NCBI GenBank assembly: GCA_006937955.1
Contig: SSNP01000044.1
Span: 2,210,291-2,274,290, forward strand
Reading direction: 5' to 3'
Source of the DNA: Pachypanchax playfairii
Taxonomy: Eukaryota; Chordata; Actinopteri; Cyprinodontiformes; Aplocheilidae
DNA: 64,000 bases
Within the stretch, counting starts at the first letter, position 1, and each line of letters opens with the position of its first letter. Shown piece by piece: positions 49,916 through 61,144 of the stretch. A program made the translations under genes and the position numbers. The notes under the pieces are model-generated. The model had not been told where the DNA came from. It did no database searches and saw only the letters and a list, made by a program, of their open reading frames with translations.

Positions 49916-51514
49916 CAGTGGGGCAAAAAAGTATTTAGTCAGCCACCAATTGTGTAAGTTCTCCCACTTAAAAAGATCAGAGAGGCCTGTAATTTTCATC
50001 ATAGGTATACCTCAACTATGAGAGACAAAATGAGGAAAAAAAATCCAGAAAATCACATTGTCTGATTTTTAAAGAATTTATTTGCAAATTATGGTGGAAA
50101 ATAAGTATTTGGTCACCTACAAACAAGTAAGATTTCTGGCTTTCACAGACCTGTAACTTCTTTAAGAGGCTCCTCGGTCCTCCACTCGTTACCTGTATTA
50201 ATGGCACCTGTGTGAACTCGTTATCAGTATAAAAGACACCTGTCCACAACCTCAAACAGTCACGCTCCAAACTCCACTATGGCCAAGACCAAAGAGCTGT
50301 CAAAGGACACCAGAAACAAAATTGTAGACCTTCACCAGGCTGGGAAGACTGAATCTGCAATAGGTAAGCAGCTTGGTGTGAAGAAATCAACTGTGGGAGC
50401 AATTATTAGAAAATGGAAGACAAGACCACTGATAATCTCCCTCGATCTGGGGCTCCACGCAAGATCTCACCCCGTGGGGTCAAAATGATCACAAGAACGG
50501 TGAGCAAAAATCCCTGAACCACACGGAGGGACCTAGTGAATGACCTGCAGAGAGCTGGGACCAAAGTAACAAAGGCTACCATCAGTAACACACTACGCCG
50601 CCAGGGACTCAAATCCTGCAGTGCCAGACGTGTCCCCCTGCTGAAGCCAGGACACGTCCAGGCCCGTCTGCGGTTTGCTAGAGAGCATTTGGATGATCCA
50701 GAAGAGGATTGGGAGAACATCATATGGTCAGATGAAACCAAAATAGAACTTTTTGGTAGAAACTCAACTTGTCGTGTTTGGAGGGGAAAGAATGCTGAGT
50801 TGGATCCAAAGAACACCATACCTACTGTAAAGCATGGGGGTGGAAACATCATGCTTTGGGGCTGTTTTTCTGCAAGGGGACCAGGACGACTGATCCGTGT
50901 AAAGGAAAGAATGAATGGGGCCATGTATCGTAAGATTTTGAGTGAAAACCTCCTTCCATCATAAAGGGCATTGAAAATGAGACGTGGCTGGGTCTTTCAG
51001 CATGACAATGATCCCAAACACACCACCCGGGCAACGAAGGAGTGGCTTCGTAAGAAGCATTTCAAGGTCCTGGAGTGGCCTAGCCAGTCTCCAGATCTCA
51101 ACCCCATAGAAAATCTCTGGAGGGAGTTGAAAGTCCGTGTTGCCCAGCGTCAGCCCCAAAACATCACTGCTCTAGAGGAGATCTGCATGGAGGAATGGGC
51201 CAAAATACCAGCAACAGTGTGTGAAAACCTTGTGAAGACTTACAGAAAACGTTTGACCTCTGTCATTGCCAACAAAGGCTATATAACAAGGTATTGATAT
51301 TAACTTTTGTTATTGACCAAATACTTATTTTCCACCATAATTTGCAAATAAATTCTTTAAAAATCAGACAATGTGATTTTCTGCATTTTTTTTTCCTCAT
51401 TTTGTCTCTCATAGTTGAGGTATACCTATGATGAAAATTACAGGCCTCTCTGATCGTTTTAAGTTGGAGAACTTACACAATTGGTGGCTGACTAAATACT
51501 TTTTTGCCCCACTG
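49916..51514 (+). mobile_element. Second copy of the Tc1 family (non-autonomous by mutation)
   Basis: A 1599-bp element with the same CAGTGGGG ends, about 200-bp inverted repeats, and TA on both sides (49914-49915 and 51515-51516). It is nearly identical to the copy at 18099, in the same orientation. Visible differences include a 4-bp coding deletion, one A fewer in the left repeat, one T more in the right repeat, and scattered substitutions. The intact ends mean it could still be moved by transposase supplied from another copy. Confidence 0.95.
50279..51297 (+). pseudogene. Broken Tc1 transposase gene
   Basis: Same gene as 18463-19485 with three lesions. A 4-bp deletion at about 50421-50425 shifts the frame just after RKWKT. 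A TGA is at 50515-50517, where the intact copy has an Arg codon. A TAA is at 50962-50964, where the intact copy has Ala. The catalytic motifs WSDETK, QHDNDPKHT and NPIENLW are still readable in separate pieces. No single frame makes a full transposase. Confidence 0.95.
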
Positions 51515-51639
51515 TAATTGAACCCAATTGGACATGATAGAAAATTAACATCAGCGTCATCATGTTCCTAATAATTCTTGATCAGGCACAGGTGGAAAAC
51601 GATAAGATAGGATAAAAGATAGGATTTATGACAGAGAAG

Positions 51640-51812
51640 GCCTGCCTTGCAGTTTCTGCTCTACTTAATCCCAAAGGTGTTCTATCAGTTTTATGTGTAG
51701 GCCAGTCAAGTTCCCACACACAAAACACATAGTGGACTGGTGCACTGCCATGTTAGAACAGAAAGGGGCAGTGTCCAAACTGTTCTCACAAAGTTTGGAG
51801 CATGAAAGTCTT
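51640..51812 (-). pseudogene. Tc1-like transposase fragment
   Basis: The minus strand shows EQFG, CPFLF, HGSAPVH and ELDWP in order, the region around the second catalytic Asp of a Sleeping-Beauty-like or related Tc1 lineage; here the Asp context reads HGS. Only about 170 bp survive and no ends are visible. It lies 126 bp after the second intact-ended Tc1 element but is not part of it. Confidence 0.6.
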
Positions 51813-52514
51813 CATTCTTCAATATGGCGCCACGAGATAAGCAGCTAGTCAGAGTAGCTCTGACCACCCTCCATGCTTTTAATTTATTTAGTCGATTTTC
51901 CTTGCTTTTTACAACTCTCTTTTAACAAGTCACAAGTAAGCTAGAAGGAAGCTATATGTGGACTTATTTTTATTTTTTTATCATATATGGACTCTTTAAC
52001 TTGGTACATTAAAAAATTAATCAAGCTATGGTCTCATTGTTTACACCAGGGATCAGCTGTTGATGCTTAGCAACCAGCCAAAACACCCTGGAGAAAGACC
52101 AGATGTCCCCAGCAAGCCAAGGAGATTGAGTTGTAGAGCTGGGGGAGAAGGGACGGTACAAAGCGTCTGTACCCTCAATAATTTGGGGTAAATGTTAGAT
52201 CTATTCCGAATAAGATTATTGAGATAACAGCACTGCCTAGCCTTCCAAGAGAGCACTGGGAGGTTGGCATGATGGGCTACACAGAGTCTTGGCTGATACA
52301 CCTTACTCCACAGTTGTCATACTGGAATTCCACTTGGTGAGAGCAGAAAGGAATGCAAAGGAGACCAGTAAGAGGAAAGGTTCAAACTGGGGCACATCAG
52401 TGTAAAGGAGCAATGTTGTACATGGGATGTAGTGGTTAGCACCCGACGGTATTACCCGCCATGGAAATTCTTGCAAAACAAGTTCTGTGAGCCGCAGGGT
52501 TTGAAAAAGATTTT
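51813..52514. other. Spacer without recognised content
   Basis: Nothing recognised between the two Tc1-like remnants. Confidence 0.45.
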
Positions 52515-53440
52515 GTCTGTGGAGGCCCTTTAATTACACTGAATTAATTGTTTTTTTCAAGAAACCAGTCTGAGATGATTCCAGCTTTATGACATGGTGC
52601 ATTAACCTCCTGGAAGTAGCCATCAGAAGATGGTACACTGTGGTAATAAAGGGATGGACATTGTCAGCAACAATACTCAGGTAGGCTGTGGCGTTGCAAC
52701 AATGCTCAATGTCCCCCACTCCATTACACCTCCACCAGCAGCCTGAACCGTTGATACAAGGCAGGATGGATCAATGCTTTCATGTTGTTGATGCCAAATT
52801 CTGACCCTACCATCTGAATGTCGCAGAAGAACTTGAAACTCATCAGACCAGGCAACATTTTTCCATCCTCTATTGTCCAGTTTTGGTGAGTCTGTCTGAA
52901 TTGTCGCCTCAGTTTCCTGTTCTTAGCTGGGTGTCGTCACGCAGTGTGGTCTTCTGCTGCTGTAGCCCATCTGCCTCAAGGTTTTGATGTGTTGTGCATT
53001 CTGAGATGCTCTTCTGCATACCTCAGTTGTAACGAATGGTTATTTGAGTTACTGTTGCCTTTCTATCAGCTGGAACCAGTCTGGTCATTCTCCTCTGACC
53101 TCTGGCATCAACAAGGCATTTTCGCCCATAGAACTGCCGCTCACTGGATATTTTCCCTTTTTCGGACCATTCTCTGCAAACCCTAGAGATGGTTGATACG
53201 TGAAAATCCCAGTAGATCAGCAGTTTCTGAAATACTCAGACCAGCCCGTCTGGCACCAACAACCATGCCCCGTTCAAAGTCGCTTAAATCACCTTTCTTC
53301 CCCATTCTGATGCTGGTTTGAACTGTGGTTTGACCATGTTTACGTGTCCAAATGCATTGAGTTGCTGCTATGTTATTGGTTGGTTAGAAATTTGCATTAA
53401 CGAGCAGTTGGACAGATTTGCCTAATAAAGTGACCAGTGA
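52515..53440 (-). pseudogene. 3'-truncated Tc1-like element, another lineage
   Basis: Minus strand: the terminal repeat begins TCACTGGTCACTTTATTAGG at 53440. The transposase start MGKKGDLSDFERGMVVGA is at 53305. WSDE, the VNAPCHKAGIISDWFLE region and finally WPPQ-like sequence follow at 52530-52515, where the homology stops just before the PDLNPIEH segment that carries the catalytic Glu. Frameshifts occur along the way. It is therefore both truncated and decayed. Confidence 0.75.
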
Positions 53441-53446
53441 AAAGAA

Positions 53447-54058
53447 TAGACTTAAAACTTTCCTTTTTACACAATCCTATAGTCAGGGTTAGCTTGGGTT
53501 CTCCTGAGCTTTCCCTTTAGTTATGCTGCTATTGGTTTAGACTGCCGGAGGACATACTGACCACACTTCTTCACTCTGCTGTCTTTCTTTACTCTGGCTG
53601 CCTCTGAGGAGGATGTATCTCACATAAAGGATGAAATATTCCCACTAGAGCCATCAAATTGTTATTGCTTTTGATTGTTACTGCTGCCATTAACTGTCTC
53701 TCTGTTTATCTTTCTATAGACATGACGACTGGCCAAAATCCATCGGTGTTTGTTTGTTTGTGTCTCTTTCCTGTCAACTCAGACCCCAGTCGGCTAAGGC
53801 AGAAGGCCGCCCATCCTGAGCCGGGTTCTGCTAGAGGTTTCTTCCTGTTAAAAGGGAGTCGTTCCTTTTCACTCTCGCCAATCGTGCTTGCTCAGGATGG
53901 AGGATTGGGCTGAACTAACAATTCAGCTCAATCGGCTGGTTCCTTAGATAGAAAACGTTTTATTATTAATTGGTTGATTTTTCTGTGAAGTGCCTTAAAA
54001 TGACTTTGTCATTAACTGGCGCTTTATAAATAAATAAACTTGAAACTTGAAACTTGAT
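53447..54058 (+). mobile_element. L2-like LINE 3' tail
   Basis: Begins directly after the Tc1-like end. Includes TTTAGTTATGCTGCTATTGG, ACTGCCGGAGGACAT, CTCAGACCCCAGTCGGC, TTCTTCCTGTTAAAAGGGAG, and a tail TGGCGCTTTATAAATAAATA followed by three AAACTTG-type units. The middle part corresponds to the copy at 10225-10420. Non-coding 3' region only; a 5'-truncated insertion. Confidence 0.65.
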
Positions 54059-54518
54059 AATGAAATCTCTGGGGCTCTGAAGCAGCTCCTTGACTTGCCG
54101 GCTCTGCCATTTTCCACAGTACCAGCCTTGCTGTGTGGACTATTTATTGTATTAAGCAATCTGCAATGGTGCCCTTGGTAGATGTAAACCTAATGCCAAC
54201 GTCATGCCCGTCAAAATCACTACAGTATTTTATTATATTTTATTTCAAAGATAATTTTTAAATGAAAAACTGTACTTTCATTCCCCTCTAAATGCCCTGT
54301 AGAGGTTTTTTTTTATATGGCTTTTTATGAAATGTTCCATATTCAACCTTTAAGGCTTTGTGGCCTGGTGTGGGAACAATCATCTCATTTTGAATGTGAA
54401 CAAGACAAAGGAGATGATTAGGAATTTTAGGAAGAGCAGCAACATGCCAACACCCATTTTCATCATGGGAGAAGAAGTGGAGGTGGTGGAGGAGTATAAA
54501 TACCTCAGTGGTCACCTG

Positions 54519-55430
54519 CACTGTAATCCCAGATTTTGTTTCTACTTAAACTTCTGAGTGATCATTACTTATACTGTTATGTTTTGTAAAAACAAGCTAT
54601 CATTACTAAACATTATTAGTTGATTGGACTATTTAGCCTAGAAGATTAATTGCACTAATCAGGATTAGTAGAGTTTTATAACAAAGGGGAGGGGCCTAAT
54701 TCAGAAACGTCCCTGGTCACGTCACAAAGCAAGTTCAGCGGAGCCAACACTGACCACTCGGCGGGAAGAGCCGTTAGCTACACCGGACTGTCGGCACCCT
54801 CAGCTGCGTTGAACACCTTGAACTGTAAGTATATAAAATATGTAGCTGAATTATCTTTGTGGGAACTTGTAACACCCTAAAGGGGCGGCCGTGGCTCAGG
54901 CAGTAGAGCGGATCGTCTGGTAACTGGAAGGTTGCTGGTTCGAATCCCCGCTCTGCCCAGAGATCAGAGGCCGTTGTGTCCTTGGGCAAGACACTTAACC
55001 CACCTTGTCTGTTTGGTGGTGGGCCGGAGGGTCCGGCTGTGCCAGTGTCTGTCTGGCAGCCTCGCCTCTGTCAGTGTGTGTCCCAGGACAGCTGTGGCTA
55101 CAAACATGTGTGTAGTTCATCATCACCAAACGTGTGTGTGAATGGGTGAATGACATACCGTAGTGTGAAGCGCTTTGGCGGTTGTAGGGCCTGAGTAAAG
55201 CGCTATACAAGTACATGCCATTTACCATTTACCATAAATGCTAAAAAATTTCAGGTTCCATATTATTACAACTCAACACATTCAGTTTCAGCTTCTGTAA
55301 AAATGTAACATAACATGTTTGTTCTACTCAACACATTCAGTTTCAGCTTCTGTAAAAACTAAAGTGGTATAAGGCAACGGGTTTCCACGCGATTTGCGAG
55401 TAAAGTCAACTAATTCGGGTTAAGAGTGTG
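54519..55430. mobile_element. Unclassified 0.9-kb insertion in the LINE
   Basis: The insertion splits the EYKYL...DNTLNW segment of the reverse transcriptase. It holds a GC-rich, promoter-like block (54690-54825) with GGTCACGTCAC and ending in a donor-like AACT|GTAAGT, then a full SINE (54892-55234), then a 55-bp-spaced direct repeat beginning ACTCAACACATTCAG (55271 and 55326). No obvious terminal repeats or target duplication. The identity of the host element for the SINE is unknown. Confidence 0.5.
54892..55234 (+). mobile_element. tRNA-headed SINE (sense)
   Basis: Begins GGGGCGGCCGTGGCTCAGG, with an A-box-like region and a good B box, GGTTCGAATCC. It continues with TGTGTCCTTGGGCAAGACAC, a GTGAAGCGCTTTGG block, AAAGCGCTATACAAGTAC, and the CCATTTACCATTTACCA tail. 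Same superfamily as 24340-24632 but a different subfamily in the middle. Not a functional tRNA: the sequence continues without a CCA-type 3' structure. Confidence 0.85.
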
Positions 55431-55825
55431 GACAACACACTGAACTGGAGACACAACAGTGATGCTGTTTTAAGAAGAGACAGAGCAGACTGTACTTCCT
55501 CATGCAGGAAGCTTAGATTCTTCAACGTTTGCAGCAATCTGTTGAAGATCTTTTATAAGTCTGTTATTCATCTGCAGTCACCTGATGGGGAAGCAGCATC
55601 AGAGCAAGTGACATGAAGAGGTTGAACAGATTGATAAGGAGGGCTGGTTCTGTTCTTGGGACTGATCTGGAGTCTCTTGAGTTGATTGTCCAAAGGAGGA
55701 TGGTTCGGAAAATGAAAATCATCATGGAAAACCCTCATTATCCTCTTTATAACACAGTAACTCAACAACAGAGTGTCTTCAGATCTGCTGCAGCACAGAT
55801 CGCTACAGGAGATCAATATTATTAG

Positions 55826-56937
55826 TAGTTATCATAGGAGAACAAACCTTCTTAGGTTTTGAGGAATTAAGTTTTGTTATTTGTAAAAAATAGTTGAGAT
55901 CAAAACAAACTGTTTTATCATGACATAATGATAAAAAATGTGTTGTGATCACAAGATACTGTCAAAAGAATATTTTTAGTGGAGGCCTCTTCTGGCTTCC
56001 ATACTTTTCCAACAGAAATGTGCCTGTATTTTATTTTTTTACAAATGTATTTGAATTTAGCATTTAGTGCATACATTAGAATTTTTTAAAGTTGTTTTAG
56101 GTGTAAGTAAACTGTGACTTTTTTCTTTCACAATTTTTGCATGTTAGATATTTGAGTAGTTAAAACAGTATTCTTTATGCAATGATTTATCTCCCTACGT
56201 GTGGTTACTTGAATTCAGTGAAAAAAATTTCAAAATCAGATTTGTTAAATGGCAATCTTATTGACATTACCAATTGGGTTTCATCACAGTTTCTTCATTT
56301 GTCTTTTAATTCATTATTTCAACATTTTATAGGGAATACAAGTGCAAATAATTTTGTGTATGGGGGGTATGAAAAGACAGAAGTCATCAAAAAGCTGTTA
56401 GGTTAGGTGGTGGTACATTTGGGGGTATAAGTTTGGAACATGCATTCCCCTCTCTTCGAGCAGTGAACCAGAACCAAGTGGAGTGAGGCTGGCGGGCCAC
56501 AAGAGCACTATTGTTCTTCACATTAATCAAACTGAGGAAGGGCAGGTAGCATTTCCCTAGCCCACCCTACATGTAAAGCTTGCCAGCCTTCATGAATGGA
56601 CTGCTTTTTTAGCTGGCAGCGATTGGCCATTGGAGCTCCAAGAGGATGTCTGTCTGTTTAATTAGTGTGATGAGCTCAGCGAAGTTTATGTGCGGTGTCG
56701 AACACCAGGCATTAACCCCTTGAGTTTGACCCTGTGAGGGGAAGACCAACCTCAGTCTTAACATCTCTTTTTTCCACTGTTCTCGCTTTCCTTCTCTACC
56801 CTAGAAAAACACAGATTAAATAAGGGAAAATAAGAAGGGAAGAATGGCTTTAATCTGAACCTTTTCTTTTTGTCACAAGCTGCTCTGCTTTTTGTTAGCT
56901 TTCTCTCTAATGAAGTGGATAACCACCAGGTTTAGAA
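55826..56937. other. Gene-free DNA, possible regulatory stretch
   Basis: No coding frame recognised. The part at about 56460-56760 is more complex and GC-balanced than its surroundings, with a TTTAATTAGTGTGATGAG homeodomain-type core, so it could be a conserved non-coding element. Comparison is needed to say so. Confidence 0.45.
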
Positions 56938-57062
56938 GATGGATGGATGGATGGATGGATGGATGGATGGATGGATGGATGGATGGATGGATGGATGGAT
57001 GGATGGATGGATGGATGGATGGATGGATGGATGGATGGATGGATGGATGGATGGATGGATGT
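56938..57062. repeat. (GGAT)n tetranucleotide microsatellite
   Basis: About 31 uninterrupted GGAT units. Poly-WMDG and poly-IHPS frames read across it are artefacts. Confidence 0.97.
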
Positions 57063-60000
57063 TTGTTTGTTAACATGGCTTGAATTATCTCTACATAATT
57101 AAGGTAGTCCAACTAGTTTGTCTAGACAGTGAAAGTGACATTCAAAACTATTACTAAAACAATAATCTCTTTTACTTTATACCATAAACAGCCACAGAAA
57201 GGAATGTATGTTTTTAATTGCAGATGCTTTAGACAAACTAATGAGAGAATGCGAACATGTTAGCATCACCCAGAGGCAATATTTTATAATTCATTTAACC
57301 ACAACAATGTTTTCTCAACAGTACCCGGTCAAATTTAAAAAGCATGACAAGATATGAAATCAATTTTAACCACGTCAAACGCACATCCACAAATATAAAA
57401 CCTACTTTAGGGCGCACTTTACAATTGACACCTTAGTTGCAACCAGATAACAAATTTATGTGAGAAAATACAGTTGCTATACTAACATTGAATATTAAAG
57501 AATCTATTGATAAACACATAATGCGTGTAATTTGTTTTCACTGGAACGAGATAAAACTAAATTCCAGTTTTCTTTTGAAATTTAAATCAGACTTGAGGTC
57601 ATGTTTATTAACAACAGCCCTTGGTACTATGAGAGTCAGGAACAAAGAGCTAAAGTCACAGCATGTCATTTTGTAAAAAGCAGTGTTTGCTGCGCCTCCT
57701 CTGAAAACACTTTATTAATTGGATTTAGATATTTGCAAAATGATCTATTTAATGGGATTACCACTCATATAATGATCTTATTTATGAGGAAGCAATCCAA
57801 GCTTTGAGGCAGGCTGATAATTCATTTCCAGCTCTTTGGCAGTTAATGTTGTGTTACAAGGGAAGATAAAGCTGAAGTCCCATTGTAAATGAGTAGGTAA
57901 GTTAGCCCAATGAAATGGAGCTGGTGTGGTGGCAGGTCAGACAGGCTTGAGTGGCTGCACTTGCATTCCAGAGCCCTGCCTGGACCAAAGGCTCAGTCCT
58001 ACCAAACTCCTTACAAGTTCAAGGCAGATATAAAGCAAATGAGAAGGGATTGGAGACTTAGTCCCTCCCCCCTCACCTCAGCAGAATAATGACCCTTTCT
58101 TACATTTTTCTCCACTTCAATATCTTGCTGAGGCCTTTACAGACTCTGTTTCCTGCTGCTTAAAGGTAACATCCTACCTCTTTCTGTCTTTAGCTCTCCT
58201 CTCCTGTTCTTCACAGTAAGGGTGAGCAAAGATTTAAAATGTAACTTCAAGTTCACAACAACAAAACTAGTATCAAAAGAGTCCACAATTAAAAAATGTA
58301 GAAATTTAAACATACATGGTTTAACAAGACATCACATTTGTTTCTGTTTATTGTGTCCCTTTAAACAGCTGTTTTATGTTTTTCAAGGCATTTAAACTGC
58401 TAGATAATTTCCTTCATGAAGGTTTTAGCACAAGTTTATACTTTTTAGAGCTGAGCCACTAGTACCAATGAGTATATGTAAATTGACTTCCTTTCTGCCG
58501 AGCACACAGACTTTAAACATTACTATTTCAATATAACATTTGATTTATATAGGTTATAATCTTTTCCTTTAAAAGCATGTATTCTTTAATGAGATTATGT
58601 TAATAGAGTGTAATTTGCATAAAAAGGTTGAAAATATTAAACCAGATTAAAAATTCTGAATATTTAAGAGTTTTATCCATGCTGTTAGTCAACAAATATA
58701 TTCATTTCCTAGAGATTAGGACATAAATGTGACACTAGAAAAAAGTAAACATAAACTGTGTTAGAGTAGGAGTGATTCTTCTAGTCAGTTAACCTTCCTG
58801 TTTATTACTTTATAGGCAAATTTCAATTTTATGGGAACAATTTATAGGGCAGCCGAGCTCTGTGTGATTTTAAGGTTTTTTTAAGCATTGGTTTCAGATG
58901 GAAGCTAAGGCAAAGCTCATAACAAGGAGCACCCTCACAAGCCTCCATTCAAGACATTAATCTGCAGACAAGTGTCTTTTTTGTGTCTCAGAGTCTTGTT
59001 TTCATCACCATCAATTTAGTACATAGACTGAAAACGATTCAGGTTGTGCTCTCAAGTTCCTTACTCCTACAGCCCCTACCCTCCCAACTTTTGCTCTCTC
59101 TGTGAACCTACAAGCAGTTTTTTCCCTTTTTTTCGTGTGATCATACACAGAGACATAACCATACCCTATTCTACATTCTTGCACAATGTAGTACATGGAG
59201 CCCCTTTATGTAAAATGATTAGTGTCATTAGACGTAAAAAATCTAAATTACCCATTACTAATAGTTAATTAAATTGTTACAGTAGTAAAATATTGTGTTT
59301 TAAAATATGAAAGGACTAATAAAATAGAAGTGTTTCTTATATCTTACTTCCAGCAAAAAACTAAAATGCACACACTAAAGTAGAAGAATCCATTTGTAAA
59401 AACACACACGCCATTTTTAACACTCTACATGTGAAACTTGTTTGCTGTCCTTTGAAATCTAAACTGGGAATTTATGTGAACTTAAAAGAAACCATTAATT
59501 CTAATAAAACTCATTAACTAAAAAATTTTAATTACTTTTTAAAATAGCAAACATTCCTCTGATTCCATTTTAAAAAACACATTAAAAGTTAATAGCTTGC
59601 CAATTTGGAAATAATTAACTATTGTTCATCTATTCTTTTAAAATGAAGAGGGCTTTTTGTTTGGTTGTTGTTAAAAGAATATCACAATTACATTTCAAGC
59701 ATGAAAGCAACACTTAGCAGATAATGTTTTTAGACACACATTTGCTCTCAATACAGGAACAGTTTGAATGATTAAGTGCCCAAAAATCACTAGTATTCAC
59801 ATCAAGAAGTCACAAAGTAAATTCCTTTCATCTGACATTTTTATTGGAATCATTGTTAAGCATATAGTGTGGAAACAAATCCCAAACACTTGGTAACCTT
59901 GACTGACGTCTGAGCCCAAACTCTTTGAACCAGCTCTGTTTTTTTTAACTGCGCACTGCCCCTTGTGGTGTTCTAAAAACTGAGATTGAGATTTTGAATT

Positions 60001-61120
60001 GGCAGCAGGATTTTCTTTTCTCTTAGATTAAAACTGTTGTACCTTCATTTATTTATTTGTTTATAAAAACAGCTTTACTAATATGAACTGTGGATAGGCA
60101 TGACATTTTTTATATTTTTTGCTATAATTCAGTTTACAGTTATATAATTTTCCATTTGTTCATAGTTCTGTGACAGCGTTTATAGTTTATGGTACATGTT
60201 CGAAATAAATATCACAGTCTTACGCAGAGGAACCTCTCTTTTGATAGCAGGGTCAATAAGACCCTGTATTAAATTAGTGTGAAACTCAACGTCCTACTTC
60301 AAACTTATTTTATGTTTGTGAAGCTTTAATCAACTGCAGATGTATCCTTTCTTCTTTATGAAGGAGTTAGCATATTGCTTTCTAGATAATTGCTCTGCAG
60401 ATTAGTCTTAATGTTTTCATAAACCCTGCCAGTCTGACCCATTCTCTCTGTCTTTGACAGAAGCAAACACATTAGATACATTTGCTATGTGTGTTTCGAT
60501 ATTCGAGTATTGGCTATCTAGATTTATGATGTGTCATTGCTCTGGATCACTCCCATATTAAAGATTTATAAAATGCCTGCGAGGCACCACTATTCAGGCT
60601 CAATAAATCACCCCAACTACTTGTAGTGGAGTGTATGTGGTTTTATAAGCATCTCTATGACATGTAGGTTTTCTGTTTCAGATGTTTTGAGTTCAGTTAG
60701 TCGGAAGCTATCACTGCATTTGTCAGTCAATTTCTTATTAGTTTTGGTTTTCAAAATTACAAGGCATTTGTGTTTCTGAATCTTTAGGACTCATTGTGTT
60801 TGTAACATTCTGAGAGGACACTAATGAAATGGTTTTAGCTACTCCAATGTGCTAAAGTCTTTCTATTGTAAATGTAACTACATGTTAATTAAAAATTGCA
60901 AATAATAGCACTGTCCAAGCTACTTGCTGGCAGTTTTTCTGGAAGATATTGGATCAAAATTCACAAAACTGTTGTTATTTCCTCACATGAAAACAAAAGT
61001 AACACTGTTTACGAGAGGATCTTAATCTAACAGGTGTTTCAAGGTTATAGTCTTGAGGTGAAGAGAGCTAAACATGAGAGGAGTATGGATAAGTTTTTGT
61101 GATTTTTTTAAAATAGATTC

Positions 61121-61144
61121 TTTCATTTCATTTCATTTCATTTC
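61121..61144. repeat. Short (TTTCA)n tract
   Basis: Nearly five perfect TTTCA units. Confidence 0.9.

Larger units (their letters stand above)
54350..55825 (+). pseudogene. LINE reverse-transcriptase fragment, split by an insertion
   Basis: The first part (54355-54518) reads WCGNNHLILNVNKTKEMI, then GEEVEVVEEYKYLS. The second part (55430-55815) resumes with DNTLNWRHNSDAVLRR, RKLRFFNVCSNLLKIFYKS, and then RLNRLIRRAGSVLG and RRMVRKMKIIMENPHYPLY. This is the C-terminal end of a Rex1/CR1-type fish LINE reverse transcriptase. It is interrupted by about 0.9 kb of unrelated DNA and carries frame breaks. The N-terminal domains and endonuclease are absent. Confidence 0.75.

Noticed and set aside
54892..54965. 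Possible tRNA gene
   Set aside because: The A and B boxes belong to a SINE head: the sequence continues into SINE core and tail words shared with 24340-24632, and an acceptor stem does not close.
56873..57112. Poly-IHPS and poly-WMDG frames
   Set aside because: Translation of the GGAT microsatellite, not a protein.
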